From Pseudonocardia humida (GTDB lineage: Bacteria; Actinomycetota; Actinomycetes; Mycobacteriales; Pseudonocardiaceae): a DNA stretch of 64,000 nucleotides. Of the stretch, positions 26,195 to 36,799 are shown piece by piece. Positions within the stretch are counted from its first letter, which is position 1; the number at the start of each line of letters is the position of its first letter. The stretch spans positions 1-64,000 of the forward strand of contig NZ_JAGSOV010000063.1 of the NCBI RefSeq assembly GCF_023898865.1, read 5' to 3'. The notes beneath the pieces were generated by a model. The model was not told where the DNA came from. It saw nothing but the letters and a program-made list of their open reading frames with translations, and did no database searches. Made by a program: the position numbers and the translations under genes.

Positions 26195-29100
26195 TCACGG
26201 CGCCTCGGCGCGGTCGAGCACGGGTTCATCGTCCGACCCGGCATCGCCGGCCGGGACGTTGTGGTGGTCGACCGGCCAGCGGGCGAGTTCGGCGTTGCGC
26301 TCGGCTTCGGCCATGCGGGCGTCCTCGGCGGTGCGGGCGTCGATCTCGTCGAGCACCCGCTTGGCGCGGGCCAGGCTGGTCGCGGTCTCGTCTGCGGCCG
26401 GGACCCGGACGTCGTCCTCGTCGACCGGGGCCGGCTCGGCTGCGGCGATCTCGCGCAGGTCGGGCTGCTCAGCATCGACGTAGCCGGCCGCGTCGGTGTC
26501 GAGGCGGTCGATGTCTGACAGTTCCGAGGCGGCGTCGTGGTCGGTGAAGTCCGTGTCGTCGGTGATGGGGCGGTGTGGGTCCTCGGCGGCCAGGTTGACG
26601 TGGTGTGCGGCGAGCCATTCGGCGGCGGTGATCTGTGGTTCGGGGTCGTCGTCGACGTGGCGGGCGGCGAGCTCGGCCGCGGCCCGTTCGCCTTCCACCC
26701 GGGTGGTGGCGGAGTGGGCGAGCCATTCGGCGCGGGCGTCGTCGACGTGCTGCAGCTGCGCGGCCTGCACGTCGAGCACCGCGGCCAACGCCGCGGCATC
26801 CGCGGATTGCTGCCGGAACCAGTGCTGCATGACCGGATCGGTGGCTGCCTGCGCTTCGGCATCGCGCAGGGCGGCGGTGTGGCGATAGGTGTCAGCGCTC
26901 TGACGGGTGCCGGCCAGCTCGTTGGCCACATAGCGGGGAGCGCAGGCAGCCTCGCGGGCCGCGGCGCGGATGCGGATGCGCAGCTGCCCATCGCTCAACT
27001 CCAGCTCGCTTCGGTCGGCCTCGGGCCGACCGAGGGCCCGCCAGGCGGAGCGGAAGGCGGCGTAGGCCTCGACCTGCCCCGCTGCTGGCGCTGGCCCCAG
27101 GGCTTCGCTCGGGTCGTCGAAGCCGCCCAGCTCGCGGCAGGCCACAACCTGCGCAGCTCGTCGCTCCCAGACCGCGCGAGCGTCGGTCTCCATGGGCACT
27201 GGGCCAAGAGCGGCGCTGGCCCATTCCGGGGTCTCGCGCGCGAGCTGCTCACCCAGCTCTGTCGTCCGATCGTCGGCGGCAACGGCGAGGGTGTCGAGGT
27301 AGTTCTGCCACTGCGGGTCCTCGACCTGCGGCACCCAGTCCGCCCACGCCTCACCCGTCGGCTCGTAGCGGCCCTGGTCCTTGATCCGGGTGTAGATCAC
27401 GTTGGTCGGGGAGCGAGCGTCGTCGAGCGGGCGGGCCTCGATCGCGGCGGCCAGGGCGCCGTAGGCGTCGCGGCCGGCGAGTTCGACCCGGCGCAGGATC
27501 CGGGTCAGGGACGCGGCGCCGTCCTCGGCGGCGATCAGCGCCCGGAGCCGGTCGGTGAGGACGCCGCCGTCGGTGAGCCGGTCCAACCAGCTGGCCGTAC
27601 GAGCGGTCGAGGCGAGCTGGGCGGCATCGGCGAGCAACTCCCCCGCGGTGCGCACCGATCCCGCCTCGGTCGCGGACTCGGTCGCGGTGGCCAGGGCGGA
27701 GCGCGACTGGGCGAGGTCGGTGGTGTCGAGGATGGCCTCACACACCGAGCGCGGGTTGCGGTGCTGGGCGTGCCGATCCCCGCCCTGGGCGGGGTCGCCG
27801 ACCTCGGAGGTGGTGGCCACGTGCGCGACGTTGGCGGCGCACCCGCGGCTCATCCCCACATACAGCGCCGCCGGCCCCGTGCCGGGGGTGATCACGCTGT
27901 GGCTGGTGTCCACCGTCAGCCCCTGGGCGGCGTGCACCGTGGACGCGTAGCCCAGGGCGAGGTGCTCGGCGACGTAGTCACCGGGCAGCACCATCGCCTC
28001 CCCCAGCACCTCCCCCGCCGGGCCGTCGGCACCGCCGTGGGCGGTGATCGGGGCGACCTGCAGACCGCCGTCCTCGCGCACGGCCAGCACCCGGTAGGTC
28101 TCCCGGTTGATCGGACCGCGCCGGTTGCCCTCCACCCCGGCCAGCTCCCACCCGTTGCGGCGGGCCTGCACCAGGTCCCCCACCCCGGCGTAGGTGCCCT
28201 GCAGACCGAGCGGCGCGCCCTGCTCGTCGACGCGGCCGAGGCGGACGAGTTCGGCGCGCAGCTGCGCGGACAGTCGGGCGGCCTGCTCGTTGGTGTCCAC
28301 GAGCAGGATCGAGTGTTGCCCGGCGAGGGTGTCGCCCAGCCACGCGCGGGCGGCGGACTGCTCGGCCTGCTCGCGGGTGCCGGCGTCGAGCAGGCGGCCC
28401 TGCTGGTGGTAGTCGCCGAGCACGGCGGGATCGCCACCGCGCAGGCGCAGCGAGGCCTTGCGCTCCCACGGTGCGGTGAACCGGCGGGCCTCGGCCAGCT
28501 CGTAGCGGGTCCCCGCGGCCGCGGCGAGGTCCATGGCCCCGCCGGCGCCGACCGCGGCGAGCTGGCGGTGGTCGCCGACCAGGAGCAGTTTGGCGTCGGC
28601 GGCCTCGACGTGGCGGTGGATCGCCGCCAGGGCGGCGGTCTCGGTCATCGCCGACTCGTCGACCACCACGAGATCCCCGGCGCGCAGCTTCCAGCCGGCG
28701 TCCTCCTCGACCGGCTGCGGGCGACCGGATCCCGGGCCAGCCTGCAGCCGATCCTGAGTCGTCAGCCAGCGCGCTACGTTGCGGGCGGTGAGACCTTCGC
28801 CGACCAGTACGTCGGTGGCGATCTGGCTGGTCGCCAGGCCGACCACCCGACGGGTGGCCCCGCCGGTCAGCTCGGGGTCGCTCCAGGCCTTGGCCAGTGC
28901 ACCGACGACGAAGGACTTCCCGGTGCCGGCCGGGCCGACCAGACACTCGACCCGGGCACCGGAAGTGAGCACGCCGCGAACCGCGGCAGCTTGGTCGACG
29001 CCGAGTTCGATTCCCGACTCGCCGAGCTCGTCGACGAACCGCTGCGCCGCCTCGGGCGGCAGCGCCGCGGCCTCGTGCTCGGCGGTAGCGGCGACCAGAA

Positions 29101-30610
29101 CGCGTTCGGTGTGGATGTGGGCATGCGCGGCATAGAGCTTGCCGCCCGGCGCCTGCAGCGCGGACTCGCCGTTGGCCAGGCGCATGTCGTCGGGCAACAC
29201 ATCTTCACCCGGGTGCGGGGCGTCCAGCCCGGTGACCTGGCGCAGAGCCTCGTCGGTTAGGCCCTCGATCAACTCGACGATCTCGGCGGGGTCGGTCAGT
29301 CCCAGGTTGTCCGGTAGGGCGTCGTTCACCGCGGCGAACAGGTCAGCGCGGGTCCAGCCGGCCTTGCGCTGCTGGACGTCGGCGATCGCGGTTTCGATCA
29401 CCGACGTCGGCGCCCACCGCTGCGCCGCCGGCGTCGCGGCGCCACGCGCGGCGAGGACTTCGCGGGCGACGCCGGCCAGGCCGCCGGTTACCTCGGCTCG
29501 GAGGGTGACGTCGACGCGGTCGAGCAGCTGGTCGCGGGTCTCACCAGTATGGGATTTGCGCTGGCGGGTCATCAGCGTGGCCTGCTGCATCAACCGCTCG
29601 CGCTCCAAGCCGTTCGGGGCCCGCCCGTAGCGGGTCGCGAACGCCTCGACCAGCTCGGAGGCTTTCGCGGTAAGAGCGCGACGACGGGTTGAGATCAGCG
29701 CCAACGCGGCGGGATCGATCCCGACGACCTCGCGGGCCTTCCCGTCCGGGCGCATCGCCAGCAACACACCCAGCGCGTCGGTGAGCCGCTCGGCGGCGAG
29801 GCGCTCGGCCACCGCCGCCGCGGCTGGCCGAAACTTGTAGAGCGCCTTCGAGTCGAGGGTGCGCCACTTCCCGTCCGGGCCCTCGACTCGGTTGAGGACG
29901 GCGTTGTGGATGTGCAGGTGCGGGTCGTGATCGCGGGAGTCGTGCTGGAAGAACGACGCCACCGTCCACTCGTGCGCATCCACCCACCGACCGGCCGCGC
30001 CGCCGTGGTGACCGATCCTCGAGTAGCCGGCCTTGTCGGCCAGGTACTGCAGGCCGGCGTTGTTGCCCGCCCAGATCGCGTCCTCCACCGCCTGCCGGAA
30101 CTGCCCCCACGCCGCCGCAGCGTCGTCCTCGCCGCGGTTACGCGCTGCGACCTCCTCGGCCTCGAACGCGGTGTGCAGCAGGGTCACCGACTTCTGCACG
30201 TTGAACGTCACGTCGAAGAACGCCACGTTGTGCCGGGCCGCCCGTCCGGCCTCTGTCCGAAGCTCCGTCCGCCGTTCAGCCGTGGCGTCCGGTTCCCTAC
30301 CCAACGCCTGGGCGTACAGCTCGTCCTCGGACAGGTAGCGCCGTCCGGTGTGTCCAAGGGTGGACACCTCACCCCACTCGGACGGATTCCGGAAGCTCTC
30401 GTCGCGGGGATCGAGGAACCGCTCGTAGAGCGCCCGCATATCCTGCGCGTCCACCAGACCGGTCAAGCCGAGCTTCTCGGCGCCAGCACCCCACCACCGA
30501 CCGGGGGGCTCGCCCTCGGCGACCGCCCCGGTGTAGTAGCTCTCCCGCCCGGTGGCCACTTCGCGGAGCAGGTAGTCAGGGCTGTAGCCGCTGGAGATCC
30601 TCAGCACCAC
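26195..30610 (-). CDS. traA: MobF-type conjugative relaxase-helicase (TraA)
   Basis: About 1471 residues. The N-terminal TrwC relaxase domain has tandem tyrosines in GRESYYTGA (near residue 23) and the three-histidine metal motif HDPHLHIHNAVLN (near 225). A RecD/TraI-like helicase follows, with Walker A VGPAGTGKS and Walker B LVVVDESAM and the late helicase motif GYASTVHAAQGLTVD. The C-terminal 400 residues are helical and acidic. It nicks DNA at the transfer origin, stays covalently bound and unwinds the strand. The ATG at 30649 lies inside an inverted repeat; GTG 30610 or 30607 gives the expected N-terminus close to LRISSGYSPDYLL. The candidate origin lies immediately upstream. Confidence 0.92.
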   Translation of the reverse strand: MVLRISSGYSPDYLLREVATGRESYYTGAVAEGEPPGRWWGAGAEKLGLTGLVDAQDMRALYERFLDPRDESFRNPSEWGEVSTLGHTGRRYLSEDELYAQALGREPDATAERRTELRTEAGRAARHNVAFFDVTFNVQKSVTLLHTAFEAEEVAARNRGEDDAAAAWGQFRQAVEDAIWAGNNAGLQYLADKAGYSRIGHHGGAAGRWVDAHEWTVASFFQHDSRDHDPHLHIHNAVLNRVEGPDGKWRTLDSKALYKFRPAAAAVAERLAAERLTDALGVLLAMRPDGKAREVVGIDPAALALISTRRRALTAKASELVEAFATRYGRAPNGLERERLMQQATLMTRQRKSHTGETRDQLLDRVDVTLRAEVTGGLAGVAREVLAARGAATPAAQRWAPTSVIETAIADVQQRKAGWTRADLFAAVNDALPDNLGLTDPAEIVELIEGLTDEALRQVTGLDAPHPGEDVLPDDMRLANGESALQAPGGKLYAAHAHIHTERVLVAATAEHEAAALPPEAAQRFVDELGESGIELGVDQAAAVRGVLTSGARVECLVGPAGTGKSFVVGALAKAWSDPELTGGATRRVVGLATSQIATDVLVGEGLTARNVARWLTTQDRLQAGPGSGRPQPVEEDAGWKLRAGDLVVVDESAMTETAALAAIHRHVEAADAKLLLVGDHRQLAAVGAGGAMDLAAAAGTRYELAEARRFTAPWERKASLRLRGGDPAVLGDYHQQGRLLDAGTREQAEQSAARAWLGDTLAGQHSILLVDTNEQAARLSAQLRAELVRLGRVDEQGAPLGLQGTYAGVGDLVQARRNGWELAGVEGNRRGPINRETYRVLAVREDGGLQVAPITAHGGADGPAGEVLGEAMVLPGDYVAEHLALGYASTVHAAQGLTVDTSHSVITPGTGPAALYVGMSRGCAANVAHVATTSEVGDPAQGGDRHAQHRNPRSVCEAILDTTDLAQSRSALATATESATEAGSVRTAGELLADAAQLASTARTASWLDRLTDGGVLTDRLRALIAAEDGAASLTRILRRVELAGRDAYGALAAAIEARPLDDARSPTNVIYTRIKDQGRYEPTGEAWADWVPQVEDPQWQNYLDTLAVAADDRTTELGEQLARETPEWASAALGPVPMETDARAVWERRAAQVVACRELGGFDDPSEALGPAPAAGQVEAYAAFRSAWRALGRPEADRSELELSDGQLRIRIRAAAREAACAPRYVANELAGTRQSADTYRHTAALRDAEAQAATDPVMQHWFRQQSADAAALAAVLDVQAAQLQHVDDARAEWLAHSATTRVEGERAAAELAARHVDDDPEPQITAAEWLAAHHVNLAAEDPHRPITDDTDFTDHDAASELSDIDRLDTDAAGYVDAEQPDLREIAAAEPAPVDEDDVRVPAADETATSLARAKRVLDEIDARTAEDARMAEAERNAELARWPVDHHNVPAGDAGSDDEPVLDRAEAP

Positions 30611-30646
30611 CCGGACCACCCACTCGGTAAGCGCGAAACGATCTTG

Positions 30647-30931
30647 CAAAGATCAACAGGAAGATCACCGGTGGCAGCGCCGCCGACCGGCCGGCCGGAG
30701 GCCGGCCACCACCTTCGGATCGTGATGCCAAGGTGTGCGACTTTGATCTTTGTGTAGTTGTTGTGGTGCTTGGGTGAGCGAATGTGGTGAATGGAGTAGT
30801 GCTGGGTTCGGGTTGCTGGTGCTGGGTCGTGGGTGTGGTTCGTGGATCTGGTTCGGGTTGTCGTGCTGGTGGTGATCATTGGTGCTGGCCTTGTCGGGGT
30901 CTCGGCGGTTCGGTGCGCTGGCACGGGGTGA
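30647..30931. other. candidate origin of transfer (oriT) and relaxase promoter region
   Basis: A perfect 10-bp inverted repeat, CAAAGATCAA (30647-30656) and TTGATCTTTG (30743-30752), encloses nested GGTGG...CCACC and CCGGCCGG palindromes. From 30753 to about 30930 the plus strand is almost entirely G and T with very little C or A. Inverted repeats plus a strand-skewed tract directly before a MobF relaxase gene is the usual layout of oriT. The nic site cannot be assigned by eye. Confidence 0.5.
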
Positions 30932-31888
30932 TCAGGTTCGGAGGTCTTTGAGGACGGCGGCGGCGGTGCCGCGGGAGACCTCGGCGCGGTCGACGAGTTC
31001 GGAGACGGTGGGCAGGCGGTCGTGCTCGCGGAGGTAGGCGGCGGCCTGGGTCGCGGCCCGGTCCCGGGCCGGGGACACCGCAGCGCGAGACACCACCGCC
31101 TGCTCGGGGTGCGAGCCGTTCAACGCGGCCGGTCGCCGGCGGCTCGGAGCGGGCCGGCCGGAGTGAACAGCGGGCACGACGGTCACGGTGTTCAGGGCCT
31201 TCGAGTATTCAACGGCCGGGTGTTCAACCGCGTGTTCAGCGGGCCGTTCATCGGCGCGGCGGTCATCGCCGGATAGGCCTGGACGACCGACGGCATGGCG
31301 GTCCGTCGCGGCTGGATCGCCCGCCCGATTCGGGTCACGCTCTGTAGCCGAGAGGGTGGGGGTGTGGTCAGTTGCGGGGTGGTCGACCGCGAGGAGGTAG
31401 AGCAGGTGGGCCACGATCGCGGCGGCGATCGCCGGCCAGGCGCCGACGCCGAAGCGCAGCGCCGGGGCCGCCTCGAACGCGGCCGAGCTCTCGGCTGTGC
31501 CCGTCGCCGACCCTGGTTCGCTTGGTGTAGTGGCGGGTGGTGTGGCGCCGCTGTCGGCGGCGCCGGCGAGGTAGGCGGCTTGGGCCAGCCCGGACAGGCC
31601 GGCGGCCAGGGCGACCACGATCCAGGCGTAGCGCCGTGCCGGGCCGGTCAGGCGGGCGGTGGCGGTGTAGGCGACCAGCGCGAGCCCGTCGGTGATCAGT
31701 GGGTAGAGCCAGGCGATCGGGCCGGGCACGCCCGCGGCGGCGGCGACCTCGTAGAGACCGTGCACGGTGGCCACCGCGGCGCCCAACGCGACGGCGAGCC
31801 CGGGCAACCAGATCGCGAGCCGCGCCGCCCGACTCGACCCTGCCCCCGACACCGCCCGCGGTCTGGCCCCCGAGCCCGCGCCGGTCAC
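30932..31888 (-). CDS. DUF2637-type membrane protein with C-terminal HTH (Spd-like)
   Basis: 318 residues. Four membrane helices occupy the first half (LAIWLPGLAVALGAAVATVH; PIAWLYPLITDGLALVAY; YAWIVVALAAGLSGLAQAAY; WPAIAAAIVAHLLYLLAV). A disordered linker and a C-terminal winged-helix segment follow (AAAYLREHDRLPTVSELVDR, AEVSRGTAAAVLKDLR). The family is common in actinomycete transfer modules. GTG 31888 overlaps the upstream stop by four bases (GTGA), so translation is coupled. It is the last gene of the long operon and faces the candidate oriT. Confidence 0.75.
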   Translation of the reverse strand: MTGAGSGARPRAVSGAGSSRAARLAIWLPGLAVALGAAVATVHGLYEVAAAAGVPGPIAWLYPLITDGLALVAYTATARLTGPARRYAWIVVALAAGLSGLAQAAYLAGAADSGATPPATTPSEPGSATGTAESSAAFEAAPALRFGVGAWPAIAAAIVAHLLYLLAVDHPATDHTPTLSATERDPNRAGDPAATDRHAVGRPGLSGDDRRADERPAEHAVEHPAVEYSKALNTVTVVPAVHSGRPAPSRRRPAALNGSHPEQAVVSRAAVSPARDRAATQAAAYLREHDRLPTVSELVDRAEVSRGTAAAVLKDLRT

Positions 31889-32271
31889 CGGGCCCACCCC
31901 GCCGCACAGCCCCGACCGTCGACCTGGTCGCTCTCGGCCGGGGCCGTCGCGTCGGCGAGCTGCGATCGGGAACGCGCGGCCGCGACGACAGCGGCCCGTG
32001 CCCGATCCAAGGGGTCGCGGTGGCGTTCGCCGGTGCCGTCCGCAGCGGTGTCGGTGTCGATGTCGCGGGGTTGCTCCCACTGGAAGGACTGCAGCCACTG
32101 CTTGAATGTGGTGAGCTGGTAGTCCTCGTCGTGGGCGAAGGCCCCCTTGGCCTGGCGGAGCTCGGCATCGCGGGTCAGCCGGTAGTCGGTGACCATGTCG
32201 CAGTGCCGACACGCCCACCGATGCGGACGGCGCACCCGCCCCACCGGCCGCTCCGACTCGGTGGCGGCCAT
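31885..32271 (-). CDS. small transfer-operon protein with shared DPL motif
   Basis: 128 residues. The N-terminal part contains a CxxC pair (HRWACRHCDMVTDYRLTRDA), then FKQWLQSFQWEQP. The C-terminal part contains DPLDRARAAVVAAARSRSQ at about 86-104, the motif shared by six proteins of this operon. The start ATG shares a base with the upstream stop. Possibly a small zinc-binding structural or adaptor protein of the transfer machinery; no named family recognised. Confidence 0.65.
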   Translation of the reverse strand: MAATESERPVGRVRRPHRWACRHCDMVTDYRLTRDAELRQAKGAFAHDEDYQLTTFKQWLQSFQWEQPRDIDTDTAADGTGERHRDPLDRARAAVVAAARSRSQLADATAPAESDQVDGRGCAAGWAR

Positions 32272-33044
32272 CACGCCACCCCGCCCCGCCTCGCCGCACG
32301 CGCAGAGACCGGCGCCGGGATCCGTGTCGGCATGGTCGACGGCTGGAGTGCCGCGGTGATCGAATCGGGGTCGCTCGCCTGGTCCCGTGCGGGTTCGGGC
32401 GCGGCCTGCTCCCGGCCGCTGCCCCACCAATCGGCGATCGCGTCCAGCCCGTCCAGCGACGGCACGACCGGCGCGGTGGTGGGGGTGCTGGTCCAGCCGT
32501 GGCGGGTCTGGTGGTTCTCCCGCGAGCACCGCCCCGCCACCTTGCTGATCCGGCGCACCACGCCGGGGCGCTGGCGGTCGTGCCAGTCCCCCACCAGCCC
32601 CACCGAGGCGTGCTTGCCCTGGTAGGCGGCCAGCCAGGCATGCATCAACCACACGAGTTCCTCGACGACATCGGGGTGCCAGCACCAGCACTCCGGCAAC
32701 GCCTCCGCCGCGTCGGAGTAGCGCAGATACACCTGCGCCATCCACCCGATCAGCGCATCGAGCAACTCACGGGTGCGCTCCGGGTCGGTGGGAGCCATCA
32801 GCCACGACGGCGGCGCCGCGACGTCCGAGCGGGCGGTCAACGCGGTCACGGTGTCGGCGAGCTGGGCGACCAGGCGGGCCAGCGCGTCCACCCGGGCCGG
32901 GGTCTGGGTCAGAGGTTCGAGGCGCTTGCGCAGCTCCTCGACCTCGCGGGCCAGCCCGGCCACCGCGCCGGCGGCCAGGTCACTGCCCTGGGCACCACCC
33001 GGGCCGGTCCCGGCGAGGGATGGAGCGGGAATCGGTGCGGTCAT
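32271..33044 (-). CDS. DUF4913 family protein
   Basis: 257 residues. A coiled-coil stretch (LAREVEELRKRLEPLTQTPA) precedes the DUF4913 core: LIGWMAQVYLRYSDAAEALP, CWCWHPDVVEELVWLMHAWL, VGDWHDRQRPGVVRRI. DUF4913 proteins are almost confined to actinobacterial plasmids and integrative elements and usually sit close to the coupling protein; their role is unknown. Overlaps neighbours on both sides by one to four bases. Confidence 0.75.
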   Translation of the reverse strand: MTAPIPAPSLAGTGPGGAQGSDLAAGAVAGLAREVEELRKRLEPLTQTPARVDALARLVAQLADTVTALTARSDVAAPPSWLMAPTDPERTRELLDALIGWMAQVYLRYSDAAEALPECWCWHPDVVEELVWLMHAWLAAYQGKHASVGLVGDWHDRQRPGVVRRISKVAGRCSRENHQTRHGWTSTPTTAPVVPSLDGLDAIADWWGSGREQAAPEPARDQASDPDSITAALQPSTMPTRIPAPVSARAARRGGVA

Positions 33045-33550
33045 CGTCCTGGTCCTCCCTCACACAGATCCGCCGCATCGGGGGCTGCGCTGCGGCCTGT
33101 CTCGTGATCGGCGGTGCTCGCCGCGCCGCTCGTGGTGTCGGCGCACTCGGCGTGGTCGATGCGCTCGGCGTGGTCGATGCGCTCGGCCTGATCAGCGGCG
33201 GCGACAGCCGCCCGGGCCACCTCCAGCGGGTCGGCCCCACCCTGATCACGTCCGTCACCGGCCATGTCCGCCGGCGGCGCACCACCGCCATCCGCCGGGC
33301 CCTGTCCAGCCTGGCCGGCCTGTCCGAGTGGGCCCGCGTAGTTGCGCTCGTGTATCCGGGCCAGGATCTCCGCCTTGCCCCAGGAGTGCTCGGCGGTCGG
33401 GCGAGGCAGCCCGAGGGCCATCCCGATCTCGGTCAGCGCCTCGCCCAACCGCTCGTTGGCCTCCACGAGATCGCACTCGATCTCGTCGACCGCGGCGGCG
33501 CCGTTGAAGCCCTCGCGGGAGCCGTCACCGGACCCGGTCACCGTTCCCAC
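33041..33550 (-). CDS. small acidic transfer-operon protein with DPL motif
   Basis: 169 residues. The N-terminal helical part (VDEIECDLVEANERLGEALT, then GLPRPTAEHSWGKAEILARI) looks like a DNA-invertase or sigma-like HTH fragment. The middle is Gly/Ala-rich, and the C-terminal part contains DPLEVARAAVAAADQAE (107-123) followed by RIDHAERIDHAE. Start ATG overlaps the DUF4913 gene (ATGA) downstream and the next gene upstream by 10-13 bases. Confidence 0.65.
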   Translation of the reverse strand: MGTVTGSGDGSREGFNGAAAVDEIECDLVEANERLGEALTEIGMALGLPRPTAEHSWGKAEILARIHERNYAGPLGQAGQAGQGPADGGGAPPADMAGDGRDQGGADPLEVARAAVAAADQAERIDHAERIDHAECADTTSGAASTADHETGRSAAPDAADLCEGGPGR

Positions 33551-34881
33551 CCCTCGTCGCTCACGGCCTCGCGGTCGTCGCCGCAGGCCGCAGAGCTGTC
33601 GGCACCGACGGCGATTGCCTCAGCGGCTTGGTCCGCCGCAGTGACCGCGGCACAGGCCTGCTGCAGCGGGTCCTCGGCGCTCTCGTCGGCCAGGACCTCC
33701 ACCGGGTCGGCCGGCTGGTCACCACGAGGGCCGCTCACCGCGCACAGCGGCTCGCCGTCGGGGTGGCTATAGGTGGGTGGGAACTGGCCGTCCGCCATGT
33801 GCGGTGTCTGCGCGGTCGTGGCCTGCTCGACCGCGTCGTCCCCGCACTCCGGGCAGATCAGGCCCACCACGTCCCGCTCCGCATCGGCAGCGCGCTCTGC
33901 GTCAGCGCCCCCGTCGCCCGGGCCCGGCTGCGGATCTGGTCCATCCGGGCCCCGACTGCCGCCGCCGTCCTCGTCGCCCTCGTCGCCCTCGCCGTCGTCT
34001 TCGCCGTCATGACGGAAGTCGTCCCAGGGATCCTCCTCGCCGTTCGCCGCCCCGGCGTCGAGGTACTCGTCATTGGCCACCAACGTGCGGCTGAGCTCGA
34101 CACCTTCAGAGAGGGCCTGTTCCTCCAGATCGCGCACGTAGTCGGTCAGAACCTCGAGCCGGTCACGGCCAGTCAGCTCAGCGTCGGCTCGCTCGCGCGC
34201 GGCCTGGATCTCCGCGTCGCTGCCCCAACTCTTCGCAACGGCCAACGCCGCGTCATACATCGCCTGGTCCCGCGCGCGTTCCCACATCACCTGCACCTGG
34301 TCGCTGTCCCAACAGCCCGCACGAGCCGCCAGGAAAGCCTCTTGGGTGTCGCGAACATCGCGGGCCAGCGCACCCTGCATCCACAGCGTGGTCGGATCCA
34401 CCTCGCCACCGTCGTCATCGGCCAACGGCAGGTCCCACGCCGGCGCTCGGAACCCTGAACCCAAGTTGCCGCCGTCGACACCGTCGACACCGTCAGCGAC
34501 GGCATGGGCGGCGGCGTCAGCGATGGCATGGGCGGCGTGGTCGTCATCGACCACCTGCGCCACCGCTTCCGCCACCGCCGAGCCGCGGTCACGGGCGCTG
34601 CCGGTGACGGTCGCTGCGTCGGCACCCTCTGCGATTACGGCGTGCAACCGGTCGGAGTGGGTACTGAGGACGGTGCGGTAGGCGGCAGCCACCTCGGCGC
34701 TCATGTCCTGGGCATCGACCAGGTTGGTGATGTCGTCCTGGTCGAGCTCGGCGACGGTCTCGTCGATGATCTCGGTGGTGGTCAGGTGGGCCCGGGCCGG
34801 GTCTTCGGCACGGAAGGCGGCAACCACCTGCGCGACCGCGGCGGCCAAGTCGGCGGGCTCCGGAGTGACGTTCTGGATCAT
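33538..34881 (-). CDS. acidic transfer-operon protein with CxxC and DPL motif
   Basis: 447 residues, strongly acidic and alanine-rich. The N-terminal half is helical (LAAAVAQVVAAFRAEDPARA, DDITNLVDAQDMSAEVAAAY). The middle holds a highly acidic tract (HDGEDDGEGDEGDEDGG), then GLICPECGDDAVEQ, a likely half zinc site. The C-terminus contains DPLQQACAAVTAADQAAEA at about 404-422. ATG 34881 has GAGG nine bases upstream. No known family; its length and acidity suggest a scaffold or single-stranded-DNA-mimic role, which is inference. Confidence 0.65.
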   Translation of the reverse strand: MIQNVTPEPADLAAAVAQVVAAFRAEDPARAHLTTTEIIDETVAELDQDDITNLVDAQDMSAEVAAAYRTVLSTHSDRLHAVIAEGADAATVTGSARDRGSAVAEAVAQVVDDDHAAHAIADAAAHAVADGVDGVDGGNLGSGFRAPAWDLPLADDDGGEVDPTTLWMQGALARDVRDTQEAFLAARAGCWDSDQVQVMWERARDQAMYDAALAVAKSWGSDAEIQAARERADAELTGRDRLEVLTDYVRDLEEQALSEGVELSRTLVANDEYLDAGAANGEEDPWDDFRHDGEDDGEGDEGDEDGGGSRGPDGPDPQPGPGDGGADAERAADAERDVVGLICPECGDDAVEQATTAQTPHMADGQFPPTYSHPDGEPLCAVSGPRGDQPADPVEVLADESAEDPLQQACAAVTAADQAAEAIAVGADSSAACGDDREAVSDEGWER

Positions 34882-34891
34882 GGCAGTGTCC

Positions 34892-35173
34892 TCACCCTGA
34901 GTCCCGGCCGTCGGCGTCCGCGGAGCCTGCCGAGTCCTCGGCGCCCGCGGCGTCACCGTCGTCGTTGTCGTGGGCCTGCCCGCCGACGGCGTCGACGGCC
35001 GCGTCGGCGGCTTCGACCGCGCTGCGGGCCTCGTCGAGCGCATCGCCCAGGGCCTGGTCGCAGATCGGCTGACCGACCGGGGGAATCTCGGCGAACCCGT
35101 CGGTCAGCCGGTCGTAGCCCAGTCCGTAGCTGTGGTCGAGGTCGTGGACGACGCGCTCGGTGTGGTTGGGCAT
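34892..35173 (-). CDS. small acidic transfer-operon protein with DPL-like motif
   Basis: 93 residues: MPNHTERVVHDLDHSYGLGY, then LTDGFAEIPPVGQPICDQAL, then DALDEARSAVEAADAAVDA (44-62), a divergent copy of the shared motif, and an Asp-rich tail. An AAGGAGGAGG Shine-Dalgarno sequence lies six bases before the ATG, unusually strong for this operon, so the protein may be abundant. Confidence 0.65.
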   Translation of the reverse strand: MPNHTERVVHDLDHSYGLGYDRLTDGFAEIPPVGQPICDQALGDALDEARSAVEAADAAVDAVGGQAHDNDDGDAAGAEDSAGSADADGRDSG

Positions 35174-35348
35174 TGCGTTCCTCCTCCTTGGGTAGCTGCC
35201 GTCGACACCGGGCCGGTGCCCGACGGCGGAACTCGTCTGCTCATGCGTGGGTGTGCTCGCGGATGGCCCTGCCGGGCGGCGTCCCGGGTCGCTGCGGAAG
35301 CGGCGACCGGTGGACGACCGCAGAGCCGCTGCGTCGGCCGCCGACTCC

Positions 35349-35758
35349 TCAGCTGACGGTGTCCGCGGCGGTATCGGTGTCGGTGTCGGTCTGCTGCGCC
35401 GGCCCGGCGTCGGTGTGCTGGGTGATCTCGGCCTGGTCCGCGGCGTGTTCGACGTCGGCGACCGACGCGGCGGCGCGGTCGAGCGGATCGGGCAGCTCGT
35501 CGGCGCCGGTGACCGCGTGGCCGTTGTCGGTGAGGATCGCGGCCAGGTCGTGGGGGTCCAGGCCCCACTGGCGCACCGAGCACCCGACCTGCTCGGACAC
35601 CTCATCGAGGTAGCGGCCCACCATCGCCTCGGCCTCGGAACGGGTGCAGCCGATGTGCTCGACGATCTGCCGGACCGCGGACGCCGCTGTGCACGGCTCC
35701 AACGCGTGGACGTCGACCACGTGTAGATCCGGGCGACCCGACGCCAGGTGCGGGGTGC

Positions 35759-35771
<13 letters not shown>
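35349..35771 (-). CDS. small transfer-operon protein with DPL motif
   Basis: 140 residues. A helical N-terminal domain (VRQIVEHIGCTRSEAEAMVG, RYLDEVSEQVGCSVRQWGLD) resembles a small HTH or UBA-like bundle. DPLDRAAASVADVEHAADQA follows at 95-114, and the protein ends in a Thr-Asp repeat (TDTDTDTAADTVS). Overlaps the upstream gene by 13 bases. About 175 bases separate it from the next gene downstream, which has its own strong ribosome-binding site. Confidence 0.65.

Positions 35772-36795
<1,024 letters not shown>

Positions 36796-36799
<4 letters not shown>

Noticed and set aside
26537..29260. A 907-residue open frame on the plus strand opposite the relaxase gene
   Set aside because: It is a mirror frame of the TraA coding sequence, kept open by high-GC codon bias; the minus strand has real relaxase and helicase motifs.
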